The notes under the pieces were generated by a model, which was not told the origin of the DNA, did not search any database, and saw nothing but the letters and a program-made list of their open reading frames with translations. The position numbers and the translations under genes are program-made. From Solimonas sp. SE-A11 (GTDB taxonomy: Bacteria; Pseudomonadota; Gammaproteobacteria; Nevskiales; Nevskiaceae): 64,000 bases of DNA. The stretch covers positions 1 through 64,000 of the forward strand of contig NZ_JAUASX010000017.1 in assembly GCF_030345715.1 (NCBI RefSeq), read 5' to 3'. This document shows positions 9,149 through 19,551 of this stretch, piece after piece. Within the stretch, counting starts at the first letter, position 1; every line of letters starts with the position of its first letter.

Positions 9149-12100
9149 AGGCCTGGAGGCTCACTGCCCTCGCCGCCGGCTGTCTGATCGCCTTCGGCGC
9201 CGCCGCAGCCGACAGCGCCGCCGTCAACCAGCTGGTGCAGCAGGCGCAGTTCTGGGAACAGAAGCAGCGCCCTGACCTGGCGCGAGACAGCTGGAAGCGT
9301 GTGCTGGAGACCGACCCCAATCACGCCGAGGCGCTGAACCGCCTCTCCGTGCTGGAAGCCGCCGCCGGCAATGCTGCCGAGGCCCGGCGCTACGAGGACC
9401 GGCTGCAGAAGGTCGCCCCGGGCACCGCCGCAAAGCGCGCCCAGGCCGACGCCACGGAACGCAGCGGCGCCGACCAGCTCGCCACCGCGCGCAACCTGGC
9501 CCGCCAGAACCGGCCCGACGACGCGGCCGCCGCCTATCGCAAGGCCTTCAACGGCTCCACGCCGCCGGACGACCTGGCCCTGGAATACTACGAAACCCTG
9601 GCCGGCACCCGTGATGGCTGGAACGAGGCCCGCCGCGGCCTGGCGCAGCTCAACCGTGCCCGCCCCAGCGACACGCGCGTGGCCCTGGCCCAGGCGCGCG
9701 TGCTGACCTACCGCGCCGAGACCCGCCGCGAGGGTATCGACCAGCTGCAGGAGCTCAACGGCAATCCGGCTGCGCAGGCCGAAGCCCGCCGCGCCTGGCG
9801 GCAAGCGCTGATCTGGCTGGCGCCGACCGCGGCCGACCGGCCGCGCTACGACGGCTATCTCCAGCAGGTGGGCGAAGACGCCGCCGTGCGCGCCCGGATC
9901 GCCGACACCCAGCAGCAACAGCAGCAGGCCACCACGGCCGCCAAGCCTGCCGCGCCGCCGGCTCCACGCGTCGATGCGCAGGCCGAAGCCGAGCTGCGCG
10001 ACGCCTTCGCCGCACTGGACCGCAACGCGGTGGAGGAAGCCGAGACCGGCTTCACCCGCCTGCTGGCGCGCAAACCGGCCGACGCCGATGCCCAGGCCGG
10101 CCTGGGTGTGGTGCGCCTGCGCCAGGGCCGCTTCGCCGAGTCCGAGCAGTTGCTGGACCGCGCCTCGCGCGGCAAGCCGGCGTTGGCCTCGCGCTACCGC
10201 GACGCACGCCAGACTGCCGCCTTCTGGAGCCACGTGCGCACCGCCGAAGCGGCGGTGGAGAAGAACGACTACCGCGCCGCCGAGACCGCCTACGAGTCGG
10301 CGCTCTCGCAGGCCCCGAACGGTCGCCCCGAACCCGCCGTGGTCCGCGCCGCCGCCGACGTGCTGGTGCATAACGGCAAGAGCGCCCAGGCCGAGCGCGA
10401 ACTGCGTGCGGCCCTGAAGAATTCACCCGGCAATCCCGACCTGGTGGGAGGCCTGGCCGGATTGCTGCAGCGTGATGGCCGCAGCCGCGAGGCCCAGCAG
10501 CTGCTGGGCAACGTCGCCGCCGCCGACCAGCTGAAGCTGCAGGACGTGCGTGTGGAGCTGGCACGCCAGCAGGCCGCCACCGCGATCGAGGCCGGCCGCC
10601 TGACCGACGCCGAGCGCCTGCTGCGCGAAGCCATGGTCAATGCCCCTGCCAGTCCCTGGGTGCGCCTGGACCTCGCCCGCCTGTATCGCAAGATGGGACG
10701 CGACAGCGACGCCGATTCACTGCTGGATTCCATGGTCGAGGCGGCCGGCGACGGCAAGCCCGGCGGCGGCGCCACCGCCGAAGGCTGGCTGGCGCAGTCC
10801 TATGCCTACGCCGAGGGCCAGCGCTGGTACGAGACGCTGATGGCCCTGGAGAACCTGCCCGCCGCCAATCGCACGGGCGCCGCGCAGCGCCTGCAGCGCG
10901 AGGCCTGGGTGCGCTACCAGATCCAGCGTGCACAGCAGGCCGCCCGCCAGGGTGACCCCGGCCGTGCCGCGCAGTGGATCAGTGCCGCGGTGAATGCCTC
11001 CGGCGAATCGCCGGAACTGGCCCCGGCCATTGCCCAGGGCTGGGCCGCGCTGGGTGACCCGGCGCGCGCGCTGGCCGTGCTGCGCCGCAGCTTTGCCGCC
11101 AACCCGAATCCCGGAGCAGGCGATCGCATCCAGTACGCCGCGCTGCTGCTGCAGCTGGACCAGGATGCCGAGTTCGAGGCCGTCAGCACCGAGCTGATCC
11201 GCCGTGGCGGCATGACGCCGCTGCAGCAGCGCACGCTCGAGGACCTGGTGGTCGGCTACCGCGTGAAGCTGGCAGACCGCGCCCGCGAGCAGGCCAATCT
11301 GGCCGAGGCCTACCGCCAGCTGCGCGATGTGATCGCGCGCTACCCCGACGAGACCCGCGTGCAGCTCGCGCTGGGCCGCCTATTCAGCTCGGCCGGCGAG
11401 CCGGAAAAGGCCATGGCGATCGCCCAGGCCCAGATCCAGCGCGGCGGCGGTGTCGAGCACGTGTCCGACGAAGTGCTCTACGCCGCCATCGACGCCGCCC
11501 TGGCCGACCAGGAGCCTGAGCAGGCCTCTCGCTGGATCAATGCCGCCTTCGAGCGCAACACCGACCCCGCCGGCGCCCATCTCGCGGCGGCACGCCTGGC
11601 ACAGAGCCGTGGCCGCCAGGCCGATGCGCTGAGTCACTACCGCGCCGCCGAAGCCCTGAAGCAGCAGACCCAGGCCGGCCCACCGCTGCTGGCCATGATC
11701 GACCCCGCCACCGGCGGTAACCGCTCGCTGCCGGCCGGCGTCTTCGAAGCCCTGGAAGGCGAACAGCCGGTGGGCCCGCTGCTGCCGCGCGCACTCGGCC
11801 CGGATCCGGAGCCGATGCCCGCCGGCATCGTGCGCCAGCCCCAAGCCCCCGCGGGTGCGGAACGCCAGGGCGGCTTCCTCTGGGACCGCGGCCTGGACAG
11901 CCCGCGCGCCGAATCCAAGGCGGCGACCGTGTCGCGACAGCAGCCGCTGTCGCTGCGCCTGGCACGCTCGGTCAACGCCGGCAGCCTGCCCGCCTCCGCC
12001 GAATTCATCCCGGACTACAACCCGGCCGGCGACTCGCCGACCGCGCGCCTGGAAGCCGCCGTCAGCGGCTGGGCCCAGGGCGAATTCATGAGCCGCAACC

Positions 12101-13200
12101 GTCGCGGCGAAGAAGGCCTGTCCAAGCTGATCGACCTCGAATTCGGCGCCGACTGGATCAGCCCGGAGTGGAGCATCGGCCGCATTGGCGCGCGCTTCCG
12201 CCCGGTATTCCTCGACGCCGGATCGGTGTCCGGCACCAACCTGCTCAAGTTCGGCACGCTGGCCCTGATCAACGGCGAGACCGCCGAGCAGGACCAGTCC
12301 GAGACCGGCCTGGCCTTCGCCCTGGGTTACCAGCTGGGCTCCTTCAGCGCCGACATCGGCACCACGCCGCTGGGCTTCCCGGTCGAGAGTCTGGTAGGTG
12401 GCATGCGCTGGACGCCGCAGTTCGGCAAGACCGCGGTCGGGGTCGAGCTGTCGCGCCGTGCCGTTACCGACAGCCTGCTGTCCTATGCCGGCGCCTACGA
12501 TCCGCTGACCGGCCGCAACTGGGGCGGCGTCATGCGCAGCGGCGCGCGCCTGGACCTGTCCCATGACCTGGGCAACTACGGGATCTACGTCAACGGCGGC
12601 TTCTACACGCTGGGCGGGCTCAACGTGAAGGAGAACGCGCAGTACGAGTTCGGCGCCGGCTTCTATTCGCGCCTCTACCGCAGCATGCGCCACACGGTGA
12701 CGGCAGGCCTGAACCTGACCACCTTCGGATACGAGGAAAACCTGCGCCACTACACCCTGGGCCACGGCGGCTACTTCAGCCCGCAGTTCTTCGGCGCCCT
12801 GACCGTGCCGGTGACCTGGACCTACAACCGCGGGCCGTTGTCGATCCGCGCCGATGCCGCGCTGGGCTCGCAGACCTTCCGCGAGGACGGATCACCGCTG
12901 TTCCCCGGTCGCCAGGCCCTGCAGGACGAACTGGAGCGGCTGGCCGCCTTTGAGCCCGCGGCCAACCTGCCTCTGGGCTACGCGGGCCAGGACAACAGCG
13001 GTCTCGGCTACAAGCTGGGCGGCGCGGCGCAGTACCGCATCACGCCGCGCTTTGCCGCCGGGGGCAGCCTCAGCGTCGACAACGCCCGCGACTACAAGGA
13101 ATTCCAGTTGCTGGGCTACATCCGCTACCACTTCTCGGGCTTCCAGCCCCTGCCCGACCAGCCGCAAGTCCCGAACCTCTTCGGAGCCCCGCTGCCATGA
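9136..13200 (+). CDS. bcsC: Cellulose export outer-membrane protein BcsC (TPR plus beta-barrel)
   Basis: 1354 residues. Signal peptide (1-25), then a long periplasmic superhelix of tetratricopeptide repeats (about 30-900) with recurrent A-x-A-x-x-G-x-x-x-L-x-R patterns, then a ~340-residue C-terminal beta-barrel (about 985-1354) rich in alternating aromatic strands and ending in YIRYHFSGFQPLPDQP. It exports the glucan across the outer membrane. The start overlaps the end of bcsZ by 13 bases. Length and architecture are as expected for the family, with no sign of disruption. Confidence 0.95.
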   Translation: MEALKAWRLTALAAGCLIAFGAAAADSAAVNQLVQQAQFWEQKQRPDLARDSWKRVLETDPNHAEALNRLSVLEAAAGNAAEARRYEDRLQKVAPGTAAKRAQADATERSGADQLATARNLARQNRPDDAAAAYRKAFNGSTPPDDLALEYYETLAGTRDGWNEARRGLAQLNRARPSDTRVALAQARVLTYRAETRREGIDQLQELNGNPAAQAEARRAWRQALIWLAPTAADRPRYDGYLQQVGEDAAVRARIADTQQQQQQATTAAKPAAPPAPRVDAQAEAELRDAFAALDRNAVEEAETGFTRLLARKPADADAQAGLGVVRLRQGRFAESEQLLDRASRGKPALASRYRDARQTAAFWSHVRTAEAAVEKNDYRAAETAYESALSQAPNGRPEPAVVRAAADVLVHNGKSAQAERELRAALKNSPGNPDLVGGLAGLLQRDGRSREAQQLLGNVAAADQLKLQDVRVELARQQAATAIEAGRLTDAERLLREAMVNAPASPWVRLDLARLYRKMGRDSDADSLLDSMVEAAGDGKPGGGATAEGWLAQSYAYAEGQRWYETLMALENLPAANRTGAAQRLQREAWVRYQIQRAQQAARQGDPGRAAQWISAAVNASGESPELAPAIAQGWAALGDPARALAVLRRSFAANPNPGAGDRIQYAALLLQLDQDAEFEAVSTELIRRGGMTPLQQRTLEDLVVGYRVKLADRAREQANLAEAYRQLRDVIARYPDETRVQLALGRLFSSAGEPEKAMAIAQAQIQRGGGVEHVSDEVLYAAIDAALADQEPEQASRWINAAFERNTDPAGAHLAAARLAQSRGRQADALSHYRAAEALKQQTQAGPPLLAMIDPATGGNRSLPAGVFEALEGEQPVGPLLPRALGPDPEPMPAGIVRQPQAPAGAERQGGFLWDRGLDSPRAESKAATVSRQQPLSLRLARSVNAGSLPASAEFIPDYNPAGDSPTARLEAAVSGWAQGEFMSRNRRGEEGLSKLIDLEFGADWISPEWSIGRIGARFRPVFLDAGSVSGTNLLKFGTLALINGETAEQDQSETGLAFALGYQLGSFSADIGTTPLGFPVESLVGGMRWTPQFGKTAVGVELSRRAVTDSLLSYAGAYDPLTGRNWGGVMRSGARLDLSHDLGNYGIYVNGGFYTLGGLNVKENAQYEFGAGFYSRLYRSMRHTVTAGLNLTTFGYEENLRHYTLGHGGYFSPQFFGALTVPVTWTYNRGPLSIRADAALGSQTFREDGSPLFPGRQALQDELERLAAFEPAANLPLGYAGQDNSGLGYKLGGAAQYRITPRFAAGGSLSVDNARDYKEFQLLGYIRYHFSGFQPLPDQPQVPNLFGAPLP

Positions 13201-13610
13201 AGCGCATCCTTCCCCTGCTGTTCATGCTGCTGGCCTGCGGCGGCGCCCGGGCGCAGGACAGCGCGCCGGCCCTGCAGTCGCTGCTGGAAGCCGGCCGCGT
13301 CGACGTGGCCATCGAGAGCCTGGAACAGGAACTGGGCGAGAACCCTTTCGACCCGATCCAGCTCAACAACCTGGCCGTGGCGCGCACCCGCAAGGGCGAT
13401 GTCTATGCCGGGCTGGACCTGCTGGACCGCGCGGCACGCCTGTCGCCCAACCAGCCGATCATCGCGGAGAACCGCAAGCAGCTGCGTGAATGGTTGGCAG
13501 CGCGTATCGGCGCCAATGCGCAATTGCTGGAGGCCAATGCCCGGCCGATTCCGCCGAGCCTGCCCGATCCGCCGGCGCTGTGGGGCTCCGCCAGCAAGGT
13601 TCAGCCGTAG
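13197..13610 (+). CDS. Small periplasmic TPR-type protein at the end of the bcs operon
   Basis: 137 residues: signal peptide (about 1-19, ending GGARAQ), then a short repeat region with one clear TPR pair ([40 protein letters not shown]). ATG at 13197 overlaps the bcsC stop by four bases, so it is co-translated with the export channel. Its 3' end overlaps the convergent greB stop by ten bases. It is not one of the core Bcs subunits; a TPR scaffold role near BcsC is inferred from position only. Confidence 0.6.
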   Translation: MKRILPLLFMLLACGGARAQDSAPALQSLLEAGRVDVAIESLEQELGENPFDPIQLNNLAVARTRKGDVYAGLDLLDRAARLSPNQPIIAENRKQLREWLAARIGANAQLLEANARPIPPSLPDPPALWGSASKVQP

Positions 13611-14098
13611 CGGATCGCCACGACCTCCAGCTCCGCCTCGCCGGCCGGCAGGCGCACCTTCACCACGTCGCCCTCGGCCTTGCCCAGCAGGGCGCGTGCC
13701 ACGGGCGAGTCGACACTGATGCGGCCCTCGGCCGCGTCGGTCTCGTCGGCACCGACGATGCGGTAGCTGCGCTCCTCGCCCTGCTCGTCCGCCACGTCCA
13801 CCCAGGCGCCGAAGAACACGCGCGAGACATCGGCGGGCCGGCCGCCGGCGATCTTCACTTCTTCCAGCCGCGTGGTGAGGTACTTGAGCCGCGCGTCGAT
13901 CTCGCGCAGTTCCTTTTTGCGGTACTGGTACTCCGCGTTCTCGGAGCGGTCACCCTCGGCGGCGGCGGCGGACAGCGCCCGCACCACCTCCGGGCGACGC
14001 TCGCGCCAGAGGTGCTCGAACTCGGCCTTCAGGCGAGCCTGGCCTTCGGCGGTGATGTAGGGCGAGGACTTCTCTGCAGGGGGGCGCCAGCGCGACAT
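13601..14098 (-). CDS. greB: Transcription elongation factor GreB
   Basis: 165 residues from the ATG at 14098 ([10 protein letters not shown]), chosen to match family length; longer in-frame starts lack support. The N-terminal coiled coil carries the acidic tip in [14 protein letters not shown], which reaches into the RNA polymerase secondary channel to stimulate transcript cleavage. The motif [11 protein letters not shown] and C-terminal FKBP-like domain ([13 protein letters not shown]...[10 protein letters not shown]) are typical of GreB rather than GreA. The gene is convergent with, and overlaps by ten bases, the last gene of the bcs operon; no terminator separates them. Confidence 0.95.
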   Translation of the reverse strand: MSRWRPPAEKSSPYITAEGQARLKAEFEHLWRERRPEVVRALSAAAAEGDRSENAEYQYRKKELREIDARLKYLTTRLEEVKIAGGRPADVSRVFFGAWVDVADEQGEERSYRIVGADETDAAEGRISVDSPVARALLGKAEGDVVKVRLPAGEAELEVVAIRYG

Positions 14099-14228
14099 GA
14101 ACCAAAGCCATTCGTGAACGGTCCCATGGACAGTATCATCTGCAGGCCCGGCTCCGCAGCCCTGTCGCGCTGACGGAGGTCCCGCCCTCGAATGCCGGCT
14201 CTCGCTCGCATTCCAACAGACCCAAGAC

Positions 14229-14771
14229 ATGAAGGAATTCCTGCCGCCCTGGCTCCAGCAATGGCTGGACATCATCGTCCCCGGCACCCAGATCCTGGGC
14301 ATCCTGCTGGTGGCCTGGCTGCTGCGCCTGCTGGCGGGGCGGCTGATCCTGCGCGTGGCACAGCGCTATCACCTGCCGCCGGAACTGGCGATCGGCGCGC
14401 GCCGCAGCCTGAGCTTCCTGATCTACTCGGCCACGGTGCTCCTGGTACTGGAACGGCTGGGCGTCTCCGGCACCGTGCTGTGGACCGCCTTCACCGGCTT
14501 TGCCGCGGTGGGCGCCGTAGCCTTCTTCGCCGCCTGGAGCGTGCTGTCCAACATCTTCTGCACACTGCTGATCATCACCACGCGGCCCTTCCGGCTGGAT
14601 GATCGCATCGAAGTGCTGGAGGCCGGCGACAAGCCCGGCTTCGGCGGCCGCGTGATCGACATCAACCTGATCTACACCACGCTGGAAGAGACCCGCGAAG
14701 GCCTATCGCCCACCGTGCTGCAGGTGCCCAACAGCCTGTTCTTCCAGCGCGTGACCCGCCGCTGGCGCTGA
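14229..14771 (+). CDS. Short MscS-family mechanosensitive channel protein
   Basis: 180 residues, inner membrane. Three hydrophobic segments (about 20-40, 60-80, 95-120) lead into the MscS signature: a Gly/Ala-rich pore helix ([20 protein letters not shown]) followed by the beta domain ([13 protein letters not shown]...[13 protein letters not shown]). It ends immediately after the beta domain, so the alpha/beta vestibule of E. coli MscS is missing; similar short homologues exist. Role in osmotic pressure release is inferred from family. It is divergent from greB and followed by a convergent SDR. Confidence 0.8.
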   Translation: MKEFLPPWLQQWLDIIVPGTQILGILLVAWLLRLLAGRLILRVAQRYHLPPELAIGARRSLSFLIYSATVLLVLERLGVSGTVLWTAFTGFAAVGAVAFFAAWSVLSNIFCTLLIITTRPFRLDDRIEVLEAGDKPGFGGRVIDINLIYTTLEETREGLSPTVLQVPNSLFFQRVTRRWR

Positions 14772-14793
14772 GCGCCAGCGGGAGCCTTGCTCT

Positions 14794-15639
<846 letters not shown>

Positions 15640-15771
15640 GGGGACTCTCCAGTAACGATGATTTCCGATCAGGCGGCGCCTGCTGCGGCTGATTCTAGCC
15701 AGCCTGCGGGAAATTGATATCGTCCGCATGGAAGACGAGGTTACCGTCAAGGATAGACGGCAAGATTGCGG

Positions 15772-15804
15772 CCGTTCGCCCTGAGCCCGGCGAAGGGTGA
15801 ACGG
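15772..15804. repeat. Imperfect palindrome of the GTTCGCCCTGAG...GAAGGGTGAAC type
   Basis: An 11-base stem (CCGTTCGCCCT / AGGGTGAACGG, one mismatch) around an 11-base centre, in the 245-base spacer between the SDR gene and the RND gene. It matches a dispersed extragenic repeat style common in proteobacteria. It lies beyond the 3' end of the minus-strand RND gene and upstream of the SDR gene, so it might act as a weak transcription stop; the rest of the spacer shows nothing clear. Confidence 0.55.
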
Positions 15805-15884
15805 CGATTGATCGGCACCTCGTCTTGCGCTTCGATCCTTTGACCGGATCAGGACTTCAAAGCGAACGGACGGAGGTCAGGCTT

Positions 15885-18599
15885 TTATTGAAGCATCGCT
15901 GTCGTGCGCGCGATGCGCTCGGCCTGCACGCGGTTGAGATTGCGGAAGATGATGGCGGCGATACGCGGATAGCGCAGGCGCAGGCGCTCGAGGTCCTGCG
16001 AGTCGAAGCGCAGCACGCGCGCCGGGGTCACGGCGTCGACGCTGGCGGTACGGCGCTGGCCGAAATAGCCGGCCTCGCCGATCACGGCGCCGCGTCCCAG
16101 CGTGGCCAGGGTCTTGCGCTCGCCACCGCGGTCGATCCAGGCCTCCAGCGTGCCGTCCACCACCACGTAGATGTCTCGCGACAGGTCGCCCTGGCGGATC
16201 AACTGGCCGCCCTCGTGCATCTTCTCCATCTTGGACATCAGCGCGAACACGCGGGCCTGGCGCAGGCTCAGGCCCGACAGCAGCGGGATAGTGTGCTGCG
16301 GCGACTGGCCAAGGTCCAGGCGCAGCAGGTCCCAGAGCGTGACGATGCGCAGCTTGGAGCCCAGGGCCGGCGTCAGCAGGATGTCGGCGAACCAGGCGAC
16401 GAACAGCGTGAACGAGGCCAGCACGCCGAACTGCACCTGGTTCTTCAGCTCGCTGCCGGTGAACACCAGGAAGCCGATGCACAGTGACAGCACGGTGAAG
16501 GTCACCGGCCGCAGGATGCTGGCCAAGGCGCTTTTGACCGCCGCGGTCTCGTTGCCCTTGGCGCGCGCATCGGCATTGAAGCGCGCCAGGAAGTGGATGG
16601 TGTCGTCCACCGCGATACCCAGCACGATGCTCGCGATCATGCTGGTGGTGGGGTTCAGGCTGATGCCGCTGATGCCCAGGATGCCGAAGTACAGCAGCAC
16701 CGGCAGCAGGTTGGGCAGCATAGCCAGCAGCGCCGCGCGCGGCGAGGTGAACATGAAGGACAGCATCACCCAGATCGCGAACGACGCCAGCGCCAGCGAG
16801 GAAATCTGTCCGGAGGTGATGGCGTTGACCGCACGCGTGGCCAGTACCGGGCTGCCGGTAAGGCTGGCGTTGAGCGGCGGCTTGAGCTCGCCCAGGCGCT
16901 CCTCCACGCGCTGGATCAGGTCCTGGATCTGCGCGGAACTGTCGACGTTGATGCGCACCGTCAGCAAGGCGCTGCGGAAGCGCGAGTCGATGGCCCGCTT
17001 GATCTCGGAACTGCCGCCGAACACCAGCAACTGCTTCACCGAGGCTGCGTCGCGCGGCACCGCGTAGTAGGCCGGGTCGCCCTCGTTCATGCTCTGGTTG
17101 ATCAGCTTGAGGTGGTCCACGTAGGACACCACGCTGCCGATCTCGGGCTGGCGTCGCAGCCAGTGCTGCAGCGATTCCACCTGGCCGATCAACTCAGGGT
17201 CGGTCAGGGCATCGTTGACGTGGGTCTCGATCAGGATCGAGACGATGCTGGCGCCGTTGAAGGCCTGGTTGATGTGCTCGAAGTCGCGTCGGGCCTCGGC
17301 GTCCTCGTGGAAGCTCTTGATGTACTCGGTGCCCACGTGGATGCGGCTGGCGAAGTACAGGTCGATGGGTACCGTCAGCAGGGCGATGCCGATGATCCAG
17401 TTGCGCCAGCGCAGGTCGAACACCGCCAGGCGCCGGGCCTGCACCAGGAAGAAGCGCTCGCCCAGCGGCCGCCGCGCGGTGCTTTGCCGCTGCAGCCGCA
17501 GGGCCGAGGGCAGGAACACCATGGTCAAGAGCATGCCGAAGGTGACGCCCAGGGCCGACAGGCCTGCGAACTGCTGGATCGCCGGCAGGGCCTGCGGCAT
17601 CAGCGCCAGGAAGCCCGCCACCGTGGTGGCGCCGGACAGGAACAGCCCGGGCCCGACCTTGGACAGCACGTGCTGCACCCGCGCCTCGGGGCTGGTCTCG
17701 CGCACGGCGTAGTAATCGGCTTGCAGGTGCACGGCGTAGGACAGGCCCAGGGTCAGCAGCAGCGGCGGCACGATGGCCGTGACCAGGTTGATGGGAATGT
17801 CCAGCAGAACCGCGGCGGCCATGGTCCACAGCAGCGAGATCAGCACCGTGGCAGCGCCCGCCAGCATGCCGTAGACGCTACGGCTGACCAGCAGCAGCAT
17901 GATGACGATCAGCGCGAGCACTGCCGGCAGCGTGAAGGCCAGCGTGTCCAGCAGCGCATCCACAGTGGCGGCCTTGATCACCGGCCCGCCGGTGATCCAG
18001 ACCCGGTCGGAGCCGGCCACTTCCACCGCCAGCGCGCGGATCTTGCCGGTGTAGTCCTGCTTGCGGAAGTCCTCCTCGCTCAGGTCGCCGAGCGAGATCG
18101 AGAAGGCCACGGTGCGGCCATCCTTGGAGACCAGAGCATCACGGTAGATCGGGTTGGCGGCGATCTGCGCCGGGAATGCCCTGACCCGCTCCGGGTTCTC
18201 GCGCGCCTGCGCGCCGAAGGTGCTGATCTCCAGCATGTCGCCTTCGGCCAGCGGGTTCGGCACGTTGGCCAGCGACGAGGCCTGGCGCACACCGGGCAGT
18301 TCGCCGAAGTGCCGCGTGAGCGCGTCGATCCGGGCGATGCCTTCCGGCGTGAAGACCTCGTCCATCTCCACCGCCACCAGCACGGCGTCGCTGTCGCCGA
18401 AGGTCTCGCGCGCACGGTCGAACACCGCGCGGTCGTCCCCCTTTTCCGGCAACAGGCGCTCGATGGTGGGGTCGATCTTCAGCCGCAGCCGGCTATCGTG
18501 CAGGTCATAGACCGTGACGAAGGCCAGCACCGACAGCAGCGCCACTACCGCCATGCAGTACAGCGGGTGAGCCGCGATCCAGCTGGTGAGCCGTTGCAT
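15885..18599 (-). CDS. RND/MMPL-family exporter with C-terminal cyclic-nucleotide-binding domain
   Basis: 904 residues. Twelve predicted membrane helices in two halves with two periplasmic loops (about 30-225 and 425-615), the layout of the HAE3/MMPL RND branch that moves lipids or hydrophobic molecules. Residues about 770-890 form a cyclic-nucleotide-binding domain: GGQLIRQGDLSRDIYVVVDG, then the phosphate-binding cassette IGEAGYFGQRRTASV in which the ribose-binding Glu842 and phosphate-binding Arg850 are kept. A fused nucleotide sensor is unusual for this transporter class. Downstream-strand neighbours are a LolA-like protein (27 bases upstream) and a nucleotide cyclase, suggesting a regulated export unit. 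Substrate is unknown. Confidence 0.88.
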   Translation of the reverse strand: MQRLTSWIAAHPLYCMAVVALLSVLAFVTVYDLHDSRLRLKIDPTIERLLPEKGDDRAVFDRARETFGDSDAVLVAVEMDEVFTPEGIARIDALTRHFGELPGVRQASSLANVPNPLAEGDMLEISTFGAQARENPERVRAFPAQIAANPIYRDALVSKDGRTVAFSISLGDLSEEDFRKQDYTGKIRALAVEVAGSDRVWITGGPVIKAATVDALLDTLAFTLPAVLALIVIMLLLVSRSVYGMLAGAATVLISLLWTMAAAVLLDIPINLVTAIVPPLLLTLGLSYAVHLQADYYAVRETSPEARVQHVLSKVGPGLFLSGATTVAGFLALMPQALPAIQQFAGLSALGVTFGMLLTMVFLPSALRLQRQSTARRPLGERFFLVQARRLAVFDLRWRNWIIGIALLTVPIDLYFASRIHVGTEYIKSFHEDAEARRDFEHINQAFNGASIVSILIETHVNDALTDPELIGQVESLQHWLRRQPEIGSVVSYVDHLKLINQSMNEGDPAYYAVPRDAASVKQLLVFGGSSEIKRAIDSRFRSALLTVRINVDSSAQIQDLIQRVEERLGELKPPLNASLTGSPVLATRAVNAITSGQISSLALASFAIWVMLSFMFTSPRAALLAMLPNLLPVLLYFGILGISGISLNPTTSMIASIVLGIAVDDTIHFLARFNADARAKGNETAAVKSALASILRPVTFTVLSLCIGFLVFTGSELKNQVQFGVLASFTLFVAWFADILLTPALGSKLRIVTLWDLLRLDLGQSPQHTIPLLSGLSLRQARVFALMSKMEKMHEGGQLIRQGDLSRDIYVVVDGTLEAWIDRGGERKTLATLGRGAVIGEAGYFGQRRTASVDAVTPARVLRFDSQDLERLRLRYPRIAAIIFRNLNRVQAERIARTTAMLQ

Positions 18600-18626
18600 G
18601 GGCCGGAGGTTCCGGGAGCCGGTGTC

Positions 18627-19424
18627 TTAGTTGCCGACGTAGAACGTCGCGGGATTGAACAGGCGGTCCGCCAGTTCCTTGCCGGCCGCCACGCCCGTGA
18701 CCTTGATGCGCGTCTGCGTGCCTTCCTTGAGATCGGCCACCACCATGTCGGCCAGGTACCAGTGCGGGCCGGACTGCTTTAGGTCTTTGGCGCTGCCGGA
18801 GAAGCGCTTGCGCACGACCTGCAGGCCTTCGTAGAACTCGGCCTTGAGTGCCATGCAGCTCTTGGGCTCGACCCAGGCGCGGATCGAGGTATAACGCGAG
18901 GCCTGGTCGGGCTGCGGCGTGAACTGCAGCACCTGCACCGGCGTGCCGTCGAGCACGGCCTTGCCCTCGAGCTTGGCCTGCTGGTCCTGGAACGCGTTCT
19001 GGACCTGCTTGAGGTCGTTGTAGGAGAGGTCGGTGCCCCAGAGCGGGCCGTCCATGTTGCCGCCGGTCACGCGGCGCACTTTGTTCAGTGCCGGCACGAA
19101 GACATAGATCTCATCGGCCTTGGTCCCTTCCCTCATCAGGTAAGCAGCACCGGCGAGGTCGGGCGGCGAGCCGATCTTGAGCATCGCCTTGACGCGATCC
19201 TTGTCGTTGGTGGCGTAGAGCCGCCCGCGCAGCTGGCGCTCCCCGCCGGTGCGGTCACGCGAGATCAGCTCCACTTCCTTGACCTGCACCGAAGGCGGGA
19301 TGTTGGCGCGCATGCACTGGACGATGGGGGCCGCCGTGGCCGCCGCAGGGGCCGCGGCGGGAGCCTGGGCCTGTGCCAGCAGCGGAGCAGCCGCCAAGAC
19401 GATTCCCGCGAGCATTCTGATCAT
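18627..19424 (-). CDS. Periplasmic LolA-like outer-membrane lipoprotein-sorting protein
   Basis: 265 residues with a signal peptide (1-20, ending AQA) and a LolA/LolB-like half-barrel: RDRTGGERQLRGRLYATND, YVFVPALNKVRRVTGGNMDGPLWGTDLSYNDL and the WVEPKSCMALKAEFYE strands. This family is regularly encoded next to MMPL-type RND transporters, and is thought to carry lipids or lipoproteins across the periplasm. GGGAG precedes the ATG at 19424. It lies directly upstream of the RND gene and very probably forms one transcription unit with it. Confidence 0.85.
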   Translation of the reverse strand: MIRMLAGIVLAAAPLLAQAQAPAAAPAAATAAPIVQCMRANIPPSVQVKEVELISRDRTGGERQLRGRLYATNDKDRVKAMLKIGSPPDLAGAAYLMREGTKADEIYVFVPALNKVRRVTGGNMDGPLWGTDLSYNDLKQVQNAFQDQQAKLEGKAVLDGTPVQVLQFTPQPDQASRYTSIRAWVEPKSCMALKAEFYEGLQVVRKRFSGSAKDLKQSGPHWYLADMVVADLKEGTQTRIKVTGVAAGKELADRLFNPATFYVGN

Positions 19425-19551
19425 GACGCGCTCCCGAACCCCTGTGATGGGCTGCGCTTTTCAAGGCAGCCGTTTGTTTGCGGACAGAATAATGCATCCG
19501 CGGGGGGCGTTTCGCGCGCTGGTTCGCAAAGGACTGGCGGCAGGCGCTTTT

